Source of the DNA: Amoebidium appalachense
Lineage: Eukaryota > Ichthyosporea
NCBI GenBank assembly: GCA_963693365.1
Contig: CAVNZM010000008.1
Location: forward strand, 8,246,001-8,310,000
Length of the DNA stretch: 64,000 nt
Reading direction: 5' to 3'
Positions 11,583 to 23,381 of the stretch are shown here, one piece after another (position 1 is the first letter of the stretch; each line of letters opens with the position of its first letter). Both the position numbers and the translations under genes were made by a program. The notes under the pieces were generated by a model that saw only the letters and a program-made list of their open reading frames with translations, did no database searches and was not told the origin of the DNA.

Positions 11583-14500
11583 TGTGGCACCGTGATGCAA
11601 ACACGCCCATGTGTTTGCCCTTTCTCACCCTATATGCCCACGAATACACACTTTTTACAACTCTCCACCAGAAACGCTGCTGCCGGGCACATAAATTAAG
11701 CCCTCAGTATGTGTATTCTGCTCCACGCTCACCCATACTTATTTCTCTTTTATTTACGCAATGCTCTTACATCACTAGCTGATGGGGATGAACAGCTCGC
11801 CTTCGCGCTGTTATTGCACCCACCTTTTACTTCTCCTAAATTTCTTACACACCGTCGTTTAAGTATATAGAAGGGCCAGCCCACTTTTTTGCCATATCAT
11901 TCTTGCCAATGATGGTTTCTTTGTCACGGGGCATATCTCGTGCGTGTATTCCATCCAACTGCAGCTGCTTGAGTGTTTCTCTTTCTCAGCAGCTCTCTCT
12001 TTTCATCTTTCTCCCGATCCCTCCTCTCCTTTTTTTTTTTTTTTTTTGGGGGGGGGGGGGGGGTTGTTTGTGTTGTTTTTGTTTGTTTTTCCCCTTGAAT
12101 CATGTCCCCTGATACCCAATCCCCCCCCCCCCCCCCCCCCCCCCCACCCACCCACCCACCCTCCACCCCCCTCCTATAGACACATTCCCTTGCTCATTTC
12201 CATACTCGATCACACATTCGTTGGCACTCAGCCTGTCACAAGCTTTGTGCATGACCAAGTTGAACATAATGATTATACAGAGCGGCCAAAAGTTAAATTT
12301 ATGCTGACCAACTGTCGCACCCACAGCCTGGTTTGTGGCTCCCAACACCCCCGCCACTGGCAACACTTTCCTTTACATGGTTAACTTTGACGGCACCGGT
12401 ACCAGTAATTGGAATGTGTTGCTCAACGACGCAAACTACTTTGGCATCATACCTAACTTCGACAACTGGAACAATCTCTATGCTATGCTCGGGGCTTCTG
12501 CTTACAATGGCAACTTCCGTATTGGAACCCGCCAGGCCAACGGGACATACACGTGGACACCCAATGTGGCGCAACAACAGAAGATCCGACACATCGCAGC
12601 CGACACTCTCTTCCTCTACGGAGTGGATCACACCAACTCCAATATAGTGCGCTGCACCCTTCCGTGTAGTTTCAACCAAACATGGACCGTTATTCCTCGC
12701 TCAGCAGTTCAGGGTGTCCGCAATGTGGTACGGATAGAGGTTGACGACACAAACGTGTATGTCACGTACAGTGACTATACGATTGGGTACTGCCGCCGGG
12801 GCTGCCCAAACGGTCCCGAATTCGACATTCCTTCGCCGCCGCTTCGCTCTGTATATTCAGATGGCATGCATCTCTACGGTACAGGCTACGTCCCGAACAA
12901 CCTCAAAATCTTCCAATGCCTAATGCCATGCACCAACGTGAGCCAGTGGGTTCTGTATACCTCCCTCTGGACTAACATAATTTGGACAGACAACGTTAAC
13001 GTCTTCCGCACGGGCACATCAGCCGACCAGCGAAACCTCGATGGCGTATACAACCAGATACGAGTGTACTACACGCCGTCGCCAGTGACGGCTACTAGCG
13101 TGTGGACTGACATGGTGTACCCTGCATGGTACCCAGGGTTTCCGAGTGGTTTCATCACACTGGCACAGAGTGTACGGAGGGCGAAGCGGATACCGGGCGG
13201 TACAGGTAAGGATTCCAATCACTTGTGTGTGTCTGTCCATGAATGTTAACGACTTAACCGGCCAAATCACTAATTAATGTCCAAGTAGGGGCACTAACAA
13301 GGGCCCGGTGGAAAAAAAAAAAGTGGCATGCCAAATTTAGGGCCTAGATTCGATCGAGACAGCTATCAAACACACTTTTTGTACACGATCATAAGGCGAA
13401 CATTGAAAGGTATTGATTGGTCATTGCGGCATTGTTCAGTTGATTCCCACCATCTTTGACGTCATGAAAATGCCTTTCAACCGCTTATTACTGCACATAC
13501 AGAGCAATTTTTGGCCCCAAATAATAGATATCAGCGCGTTAGGGAGTGTTGAATTTGTAGGTTTGGGGGGGTTGAATTTGTAGGTTTGGGGGGGGGGGAA
13601 GGGGGGAGGGGGGGGGGGGGTAGGCAGGAACTTGGACCCTTTTTGAACCCCTCAGTATCCCCCCCCCCCCCCCCCCCCTTCTCTTCCCCTTTATATATAT
13701 ATATATCTGTTAGTAGCAGCGACCATTTTTGGAACCTCCAACCCCCCCCCCCCCCCCCCCCCGCCCCTGGCTGGTCCGGTTTTCTAACTTCCATCGGCCC
13801 CCCTACTCTTTTCCTGCCTACATAGCTACCCCCCTTCCCCCCCCCTCCCCCCCCCCCCCCCCCCCCCCCCGTTTTCGAATATAGCGCTATCTAAAGACGG
13901 TAACAAAAGGCTTACTGGGAATTTCTCGTACACACGATTTACTTTGTTCTCTCCGAGCTGTATTTTTAGGAAAATATAACAGAGTGACACGATTGGGTAC
14001 TCTTCGTCCAATGAGCATATTGCAGTGAAGCTATTGGCTATTCATATGGCGTAAATCCGATGTATCATTTTTTCAAAAACATTCAAATGTGGTTTTCGAA
14101 TATCATTACATATCATCTGGGAGCGATGTCGATCAAAATTGGTCCAAAAAAAATTAGTGAAAAGGCAACATGTATAGCAACTTGCCATTAAATCGTACAC
14201 TCTATAAGTCCGGATAGACGCATACGAAAAAAAACTGTGTTTAGCGGGCGGGCTACCATGAAAACAGGCCGAAAAACAAAAAAACGGCTTCATATCGGTA
14301 GAGAAAGTTCAAATATTAGGTCGACAGTGCTAAGGAATTTGCCTAGCATTCAGACAAATTAAATGCACAAAAACAGTTAAAAATGGCTGTTTTATTTGTA
14401 GTGACGAAACACCGAGCATGCAAGGAGGGAAGCAAGCAACTCAACCAAATCGAAACTGTCCGACACATTTCATAACTGAACGAACCATACTAGGTTTATG

Positions 14501-16739
14501 GCCCTTGAGCCAATGTCCTGATTTAGACTGTCTGAGTTTACGTATACTTATTAAAGGTACTTCTGTGTGCCGAGCCTCCCTCTGTGACCCTAGCCCAACA
14601 ATTGCAACCCGGCCCATGCCTCCCCAATGCTGCACATTCGGACGAATCAATCAATTGCTTACTAGCCTCTTTGCAGATCTTTGCAACTACGGGATGCACA
14701 ACTGCGGCACCACCAGCACTTGTGTGGCAAACACTACCGCCGCCACCTTCACGTGCACATGTGCCAGTGGATATGAACCGACAATTGCCAACAATCTAAA
14801 AGAATGTGTTGACACCAACGAATGTACGCGGAATACTCACACGTGTGCTGCACCAAGCATGTGCAACAACACATTGGGTAGCTTCACGTGTGCGTGCCCC
14901 ACTGGGTACGTCGGCAGTGGGGGCAGCTGTTCGGATATCAACGAGTGCACGACCGACGCACACACGTGCAGCACCTCTGCCACATGTACGAACTCGGCGG
15001 GAAGTTTCACATGTGCCTGCAACACTGGTTACAGTGGGTCGGGTACCTCATGCACAGACACGAACGAGTGTACAGCCGGCACACACACGTGCAGCACCTC
15101 TGCCACATGCACGAACTCGGCGGGAAGTTTCACATGCGCCTGCAACACTGGTTACAGTGGGTCGGGTACCTCATGCACAGACACGAACGAGTGTACAGCC
15201 GGCACACACACGTGCAGCACCTCTGCCACATGCACGAACTCGGCGGGAAGTTTCACATGTGCCTGCAACACTGGTTACAGTGGGTGGGGTACCTCATGCA
15301 CAGACACGAACGAGTGTACAGTCGGCACACACACGTGCAGCACCTCTGCCACATGCACGAACTCGGCGGGAAGTTTCACATGTGCCTGCAACACTGGTTA
15401 CAGTGGGTCGGGTACCACATGCACAGACACGAACGAGTGTACAGCCGGCACACACACGTGCAGCACCTCTGCCACATGCACAAACTCGGCCGGTAGCTTC
15501 TTGTGTGCCTGCAACACCGGGTACAGTGGTAGTGGGAGTACGTGCGGAGACATTGACGAATGCACGGCCGGCACACATACATGCAGCACATCTGCCACGT
15601 GCACGAATACGCCCGGTAGCTTCTCGTGTGCCTGCAACACAGGCTATACGGGTAGTGGAAACACCTGCGCAGACACGAACGAGTGTACAGCCGGCATACA
15701 TACATGCAGCACCTCTGCCACTTGCACGAATACGGCGGGAAGCTTCACGTGTGCCTGCAACACGGGGTACAGTGGCAGCGGGAATATGTGTGCAGAGACA
15801 AACGAATGCACAGCAGGCACACACACATGCAGCACCTCTGCCACTTGCACGAATACGGCGGGAAGCTTCACGTGTGCCTGCAACACTGGCTACACGGGTA
15901 GTGGAAACACGTGCGCAGACACGAATGAGTGCACGGCCGGCACACACACATGCAGCACATCGGCGACGTGCACGAACAGTGCAGGCAGCTTCACGTGTGC
16001 CTGCAACACGGGGTACAGTGGGTCGGGTACCACGTGTGTGGCAAACGTCGTAGCCACAACCACCACCACCGTGACCTCCGCCGAAATAACAGCAGCTCAA
16101 GTTGCAACCACCACCAGCACTAGCACCCCAACCCCCAGTGACCGTGTGATTCCCTCCGGGTTTACATGCTTCTCCCCCGACAAATCTTTTACGGCGCGGT
16201 TACGAAATTCCGGAATGCAGGCGGAACTAGCCAACATTGCAAGACCCCTTGTTGCTGCCACGGACCCATCCGACTCCGGGTACTGCCTGAGTGTGGCTAT
16301 GGGTGCTCGTTATATAGTCGACTGCAACCACCCGTCGTCAAACCTTACCCTCGCGTTTAACAACGCCACAGGGAAAATCCGTATTTCGGGTACAGCGCCC
16401 CGGTGTGCGCACGTGTTTAGCCCAAGTCAGTGCGCCGAGTATGTTTCCAGCGGGAATGCCCTGTGCGCAATCGATTTTGAGTACTCGGTTACGGCGTCAG
16501 TGGATAAATTGGTTTCCGGTGACTTGAACAATGTGGGTGGCGGCACGATCACCTGCCCGAGCAATGCGGTCAGTTTCGGTGGAAAATATTCGAGACAGCA
16601 TGCCGCCTCCCTGCTGGTACGTTTATTTTGTCCCTGGCATGGATTATACTTGTACTTGTGGTATATACAATGCCTTCTTTCACTTTCTGGCCGTAATTAA
16701 CACATGCAATCCGATGTTACGGGAGAAGTGGAACTTGAA

Positions 16740-16771
<32 letters not shown>

Positions 16772-16788
16772 GATAGGGATGGGGTGGC

Positions 16789-16837
<49 letters not shown>

Positions 16838-17164
16838 AGAGACGGCAGACCTCAAACGACGAACGACGGCGATAGGGACACGAACAACAAGGAAAGGGGG
16901 AACACAGGAAGCCGCCCGGGGGGGGGGGGGGGGGGGGGGGTTTCAAAGAGAGTGAGAAAATATTAACTACTCGGGGGACAATTCTGTGAAAGAAATTGAT
17001 TGAAAAGAAAATAGATTTGAATCCGTCATACTGACACACGGTGCCTTTTCTCTTTGCAGATAACATCCGCCACTGGAAGCAAGGGCGAGCACGGCTTTGG
17101 CTGGCTCATGCAGGCAAAGGACATGGCCTGGCAGGGGGACTGGTTGTTCTCATTGGAATGTTAA
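10630..17164 (+). CDS. Secreted multi-EGF protein with N-terminal propeller-like region
   Basis: The gene has four exons: 10630-10726, 12327-13205, 14677-16616 and 17060-17164. Donors are GTGAGT, GTAAGG and GTACGT; acceptors are 'cacccacag', 'tttgcag' and 'tttgcag'. Phases 1, 1 and 0 match at every joint and give 1006 aa. Residues 1-32 are a signal peptide (VLGLSVLAHLCTAL core). Residues 33-325 contain repeated blades of the form IVRCTLPC...W and IFQCLMPC...W, which suggest a disulfide-containing beta-propeller; the fold is inference. Residues 326-780 hold eleven EGF modules, ten with the calcium-binding DxNEC...C pattern. A Thr/Ser-rich linker, probably O-glycosylated, follows. The last ~185 residues form a domain with at least seven Cys that I do not recognise. 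No transmembrane segment or GPI signal is seen, so the product should be an extracellular matrix or surface protein. The protein ends ...WLFSLEC. An ATG upstream of 10630 in a 5' exon cannot be excluded. Confidence 0.85.
10727..12326 (+). other. Intron 1 of the multi-EGF gene
   Basis: It contains a C-run near 10899-10928, G-runs near 11212-11239 and 11455-11485, (CA)n at 11493-11580, a T/G-run near 12031-12063 and a C-run at 12121-12145. No exon was seen inside. Confidence 0.75.
14811..16037 (+). repeat. Coding tandem repeat, ten 123-bp EGF modules
   Basis: Each module is 41 codons with period 123 bp (for example 'acacgaacga' at 15058 and 15181). Modules between about 15058 and 15480 are nearly identical in DNA, with changes such as Ser to Trp and Ala to Val, while the outer modules are more diverged. 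Because 123 is a multiple of three, all frames stay open and produce long shadow ORFs on both strands. Confidence 0.95.
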
Positions 17165-17325
17165 ATTTTCAACGCTTGCACACATTGGAGTGTTAAAAAC
17201 GCTTGCACACATACTTGCACACATGCTGGTTTTTCTCATTGTAGTGTTGAAATCTTAAACACTCACACACATGCTGGTTGTTCTCATTGGAGTGTTAAAA
17301 TCTCAAACACTGGCACACATGCACA
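17141..17325 (+). repeat. Minisatellite spanning the EGF-gene stop codon
   Basis: Units of the form 'tggttgttctcattgg' + 'agtgttaaaatc' + 'acacacatgc' repeat about four times with ~46-bp spacing (17141, about 17187 partial, 17228, 17275). The first unit contains the last codons and stop of the gene; the others are in the 3' untranslated region. Confidence 0.8.
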
Positions 17326-17826
17326 CTGTGATTGATGCACGCTGAGATCCTTCCAATCAGATAGCCCCATTTTTAAAGAAGTGATTTTCCGATCGTTGTG
17401 TTCGGATTGCATGTTCCGGAATCCGATCGTGTTTATAATTGTTTCGAATTAAAGGGCTGGTTTATCACATGTTGGTTTACCGTGGTTTTTTAAAAGAGTT
17501 GCTTAGTATGTTTCACTTTTTGGGATCGATGTCTTGATTCAACATTGTGTGAGAACAAGTCAAGTTGAGATTTACCGTAAACAAACAGTTTTGCACCCCG
17601 GCCGTCGAATCATGTTGTGTATAATTAAGGTCCGACTACGTTGATCGAAAGTGAGTTAATAGCACTACTAGTTTGGATGATGATGATAAATAATCACTAT
17701 TTGATTGTTGGAGTATTGGCGTACCATATGTTGTTTGTAATGACATGTGTTGTGTACTGTTGTTGTTGTTGTTATATTCTACTTTTTCCCTTTTTTCTTT
17801 TGGCCGCCGTGCGGGGGGGTGGGGGT

Positions 17827-17861
<35 letters not shown>

Positions 17862-18633
17862 ATCTATTGGATCATGCGCCATGCCGTGGTTTTTGGTTCC
17901 GGAAGATATCGATTCTCTCTGGAAAACATACACAAAAGATGTGAGATGGTAGGTATAGTATTGATTGTACAGTGCAAACCTGTGGCTGCCCAGTAAATTC
18001 CAGTTCCAGTTGACGGCAATAGACGTTCTTTCGCTGTTTCCTCGCACGTGTTTCAGTGACCCGAATATGGGCAAGCAGCTGGGGGGGGGGGGTCTGATTT
18101 TATGATTCCCCAAATTAATATTGTGGCGCCAGAAACTTTTAAAAAAATAGGATTTTAGCGGGCTGGACCTTCCTGGCTGCCCTTTAGCCCTCCCCTCTCC
18201 CCTCCCCTCCCCCCCCCTTCTCTTTCAACCTCCCTCTCTCCCCCTGCCCCCCTCTTGTCTTTCCAAAGATTCAATATACTCCTCTGAACCCCTCCCCCCC
18301 CACACACACATGTGCACATCCAACTTCTCTGCCCGCACCCCATCCTACACACATCCACTTCCCCCCCCCCTTTTACCTCCCTGCCCCCTTTACTCCCGCA
18401 TCCCCTTCCCTTCCGGCACCACACTCGCACTCACACTCACACCAAGCACACACACACACATACACACACACCCATCTGGCGCTATGTTCTCCCTTCCATC
18501 CCCATTCCACGCCCCCCTCCCCCCCCCCCCCACACCAAAACGAACCCCATCCAACCCCCCACCCCCCCCCTCACACTCCCCTTCGCTCCCCCCTTCTCTT
18601 CCTACCCCCCAACAACACACACACACTCACACA

Positions 18634-18722
<89 letters not shown>

Positions 18723-18731
18723 ACGGACACA

Positions 18732-18780
<49 letters not shown>

Positions 18781-18821
18781 AAACACAGACAGGCACATAC
18801 ACGTCAGTCACACACACCGTG

Positions 18822-18852
<31 letters not shown>

Positions 18853-18960
18853 GTCACAAACACACACACAAAGCCTTACCCGGCGAAAAGTGCATATTGA
18901 TACATTCATAATGTATATGTACTATGGCATGTTTTTGTAGGACTCATGCGGCGGTGCTAC

Positions 18961-19001
<41 letters not shown>

Positions 19002-19029
19002 ATAGAATTATGATTGTGCAGGCTGGCGA
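17326..19029. other. Spacer: G-runs, C-rich and CA microsatellite
   Basis: The first 450 bases are ordinary sequence and probably include the EGF-gene 3' end ('gaattaaaggg' near 17446). Then come a G-run at about 17830-17859, C-rich sequence at 18180-18600, (CA)n at about 18605-18870 and a G-run at 18963-19000. No gene was seen. Confidence 0.6.
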
Positions 19030-20376
19030 ATCGGATATCAAAATTTGAAATTCTAGCGAGCTAGAGCTAAAATTCACTTATTAGTTTTACATTCGGGTAG
19101 CCCCTGAATGAAACATTGATTTGGCGAGAAGCCGCAATTCGAAGAAAAGTTTGTCTCTAAAAGGTACGAAAAAGTAATGGCAGACCCTCTCTGGTTTAAA
19201 TCTGTATAGATGTAGTATGGCATTATAGAGTATGGACACCTGCCCCTCCCAAAGGGCCCCCCCCCCCCCCAAAAGGGAAGGGAGGGGGGGGGGGGGGAAT
19301 AGGGAAGAACGGGGGGGGGGGGGAGGGGAGGGGAGGGGAAGGGTGGCTCTGGTCTAGGGAGAAGGTTAGGAAAGTTCGGAGAGGCATGGGACGATATTGA
19401 TGAGGGGAAAGGCGTGCTGGTGAGGAAGGGGGGAGTCGCCCCCTGTCCCCCCCTTCCTTCCGCCCAAATCCCTCTCCCCCGGGCGGTGCCTCTCGCTCTT
19501 TGTTTCTTCATTCCCTCGAACTTGCTCTCCTGCCGCCCCAACTACCCAGCCCTCCCCTCCCCCCCGGCCCTCCCCCCCCCCCCCCCCCCCCCCCCCCCCT
19601 TACCCCCCTCTCCAGCGCAGAGGCTAGTGCGGGGGAAATGGCAGGGAGTGGTGGTTGTCTATATGGTGTGAAGTGCGGATCACAATTCGAAAAAATATGT
19701 CTCTCACAGATACGAAAAAGCAAGTATATTCACTAAGGAGCGAAAGTTGCGGCAGTATGCCAAATAGTGTGCATGTCTGCCCCGTTTTGGGGAGGGCGGA
19801 AGGGGGGGGGGGGGGGGGGGGGGGGGGATTTTTGAGAGAGGAGAGAGACAGGTAGAACATAGATAAGAAAGAGGAGACAGGTAGAACATAGATAAGAAAG
19901 GGGAGAACTGGGGGAGAGGGGAGAAGGGGGGGGGGGGGAAGGGGGGAGGAAGGTGGGAGAGGGAAGAGATAGCATTGAAAGACCGGAAAAGCATGGGAAG
20001 ATATCGATGCAAATGAGAGGAAAGTGTGGCCAGTTACTGAGGAGAGAGGGCCCGGGGGGGGGGGGGGGGGGGGGGGGGGGGAGGGGGGAGAGAGAGAGAG
20101 AGAGGTAAGGTTCTCTCCCCTCCCCCCTCCCCCCTATACCCCTCCCCACCCTCCCTCCCGCTCTTCATCCCCTTGGGCTCCCTCTCACGATAAGCCTTCC
20201 TCTCCGTCGTTCCCTGAGAATGGCAAGGCGGGAAAAAATGTCATTCACAAGAACGAAAAAGTATTCATAACCACTATGGGTTTATTGCAGTTACTGTTTA
20301 TCATCAGACAGTATGAATGTCTACACCTCGCCACCTGGTGGGGGTGGGGGGAGGGGGGAGGGGGGAAGGGGTCCGG

Positions 20377-20418
<42 letters not shown>

Positions 20419-21698
20419 AGGGATTTTGAGAGAGAATGGGAGAAAAAAGATGAAGATGAGGTTAGAACTGGGGGGATGGGGGAAAGGGAGGCTTGAGTTT
20501 GGGGATATGGCTTGGAAAGACCGGAAGGGTATGGGGCAACATAATTTAAGGACAACCCTTTAGACTTTTGGGTCGGGTCGGGTCGGCCGAAATCGAAGCG
20601 TACTGATTGGGTCGGAGTGCATCTCGGGTCGGATGACGTCAAAATCAAGTAGAGCAGCCAATCAATTTATTGCACCACTAAACCTATGCTGAAGGCCCTG
20701 CTAGTCTTTAATATCAATGAGGGGAAAGGTGCAGCTGCTTTTTGAGAAGGAGGAAAACCCCCTTATTCCCCTCCTCCGCCCCCCCCCCCCCCCCCCCCCC
20801 CCCCCTTCCCCTACCGCTGCCCAAACTCCTCACTCCAACCCGTGCCTCCCGCTCTTTCCTTCTTCATCCCCCTTGGGTTCCCCCCCCCCCCCCCCCCCCC
20901 CTCTCTCTCTCTCTCTGTGGGGCACAGAGGCTCACGCGGCGAACGACGGAAGGGGGGTATGATTGGCTATATGTCAGGTATGAAGTGAGGATCATAATTT
21001 GCAAAAAAAAATGGTATTTACAGATACTAAAAGTAATTAAATCCATATTAGCCCCGAATTTCGGTCCCACCTTTTTCGCGGGATGACGACTGCGAAAGAC
21101 TACTGCGACTGAATGATGTACGTATAACCGTATACCCGATGTAGACTCCTTGGTTTTTACCCCCGCCAAAGTTTTTTTTTTTTTTCGCGCCTCAGCAGCA
21201 TCAACGGTGGGGCCGACACTGGGGGCTAAACACATATGTATGGACCCACAGTGCAGTAGATCATCGTATATTTATTGTGATTTCTGCCCCCTTTTTAAGG
21301 GGGGAAGGAGGGGGGGGGGGGGGGGGGGAGAAGGGTGGGGGGGGGGGGGGGGGGGGGAGGGGAAGAGGGGGGATTTCGAGAGAGGGGAGAGAGAAGTTGA
21401 CCATAGATAAGGAGGGGTACAACTGGGCGGGAGGGGAGGGGGGGAGGGGAGGGGGGGGGGGGGGGGCTCGAGTCTAGAGATAGCGTTGAAAGACCGCAAA
21501 AGCGTGGGAAGATGTTGATGCAAATGAGAGAAACGTGTGGCCAGTTCGTGGGAAAAGGGGGGGGGGATGGGGGAGGGGGGGGGGGGGGGGGATTTCCCTT
21601 CGCCTTCCGGCCTCCCGCTCTCTGGCCCTCTTGATCACTCAGGCTCCCTCTCATGATCAGCCTTCCTTTCCCTCACTCCCGAACTCTCTCCCCGCGCG

Positions 21699-21733
<35 letters not shown>

Positions 21734-21951
21734 CCTCCCTCCTTCCCACTCTCTCTCCCCCCTCCCCCCCCCCCCTATGGCGCAGAGGCCGTCGCAGGGA
21801 ACGGGTAAGGGAGGGGATGGTTGGCTATATGGTGTGAAGTGAGCATCATATAAAAAAAGTATCTCACAGATACGAAAAAGTATTTATATCCACTATGGAT
21901 TTACTGCAGTATATCATCATGTTTGTACTATGCCATCGAAATGTCTGCCCC

Positions 21952-22006
<55 letters not shown>

Positions 22007-22050
22007 AGGGCTAGAGGGAGAAAGAAGGAAATATATGTAGATAAGGAGTA
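19030..22050. repeat. Macrosatellite array B
   Basis: Four to five units carry the same block order as 1-1370. The 'gaaagaccgg..aagcatggg' block recurs near 19975 and 21485, with shorter forms near 19375 and 20515. The 'acgaaaaagta' block recurs near 19165, 19712, 20256 and 21870. Units differ more from each other than the first part (19040-20045) differs from 1-985, so the two loci share a segment duplicated after the array formed. A short GGGTC repeat lies at 20570-20590. Confidence 0.9.
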
Positions 22051-23318
22051 TTACCGTGTTGGTGGGTGCTCAACCTGGTGGGGGGGATCTGATGTGTATG
22101 TGTGGTGTGGTGTGTGCGCGGCTTGTACATATGTACGTGTTCATGTGCACCTGTGTCGGACCGAGGAAGTAAATGAAAGTAAATTTTGACAGTATCTGCC
22201 GGTGTGTATGTGTATGTGTGCCAGTGCAGCAGGTGTGCCTTGTAACTGATAGCTTCGCTTTTTAACGTGTGTGTGTATATAGTAGTACACGGTAGACACT
22301 TGCTGATCATTCAGATCGCCGTGACATTAATATTCAATCTGTCGGTCCTCGGTTTTTTGAGTGAATGATGATCAAGTGTAAGAGCATTCACTTGGCAAGT
22401 TACTGTATTAATGTTGCAGCTAGGCTAGCTGCAGCTGCAAGCGTCGGATGCACACTGACAATTGTCTTTTTCAGCGAGTCTAACCTGCAGGCTGCAGCTG
22501 CACACATATAGGGTTGTTATCTTGCTGCACTTGCACGGTGATCGTTTCAGAGTAATAGTCTGTTCAGAGCAATGAAAATAATGAAAATAACTAAACTTTG
22601 TGACTACTTTAAAGTTGCTGGGATCATACGTGGTGCAAGCTGCACTGTGAACACATCATAGTGCTAGTAATTAATAAATTTTTGTTGCCTTCGGCAGGGT
22701 TACCGTAGCTACGTCACGGCCTGCACTCAGGGGGGGAGGGGGGGGGGGGGGGAGGATGATTCGAGGGGGGTTATAACTAAGAACATGCACCTAAAGGTCT
22801 TTCCCGTGGATCCTCCCCCCCCCCCCCCCCCCCCCCTCCCACCTCTCCCTCCCCCGGGGCCCCATACTATGATATCTAGGCCCAATATTATATGCCCCTT
22901 CCCCCCCCCCCCCCCCCCCCCGCCCCCCTCTCCGGATCCCCGGACCCCACTTCCCTACCCGGAGGCTCGAGAGCTCCCCCCTTCCCCTCTCCCCCCCTCC
23001 CCCCCCCCAAGGCCTACGGGGGCCCTTCTTCATTGAGGGGGAGGGGGTGGGGGGAGGGGGGGGGGGGGGGAGGGGAAGTGGAAGGCGAGGTTGGATGCAT
23101 GTCAGCCTAGGTGAATTCAATTGTTTAACTCCAGTGTACATGACTGGTCGGAAGGCTTAAGAAAACAACGAGGAAATGGGGTCCAGTGGAGGAGGTGGTG
23201 GTGTTCTGTGTGTGTGTGTACACGTGCACGTATATGTGTGGTTTTTTTGGGGGGGGGGAGTGGTGGTGGTGGTGGTGGTGGTCACCGTGGTGGTGGTGTG
23301 TGTGTCTGGTGTGTGTAT

Positions 23319-23381
<63 letters not shown>

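Noticed and set aside
14811-16037. CRISPR-like regular repeat spacing
   Set aside because: The repeats are coding EGF modules in a eukaryotic gene, without spacers or cas genes.
14806-16100. Long Ala/Arg/Thr- and His/Gln-rich ORFs in other frames of the EGF region
   Set aside because: They are shadows: the 123-bp period keeps all frames open, and only the frame with EGF cysteines joins in phase to neighbouring exons.
20570-20590. GGGTCGGGTCGGGTCGG as telomere repeat
   Set aside because: Only three units, interior, and beside satellite; too short to call.
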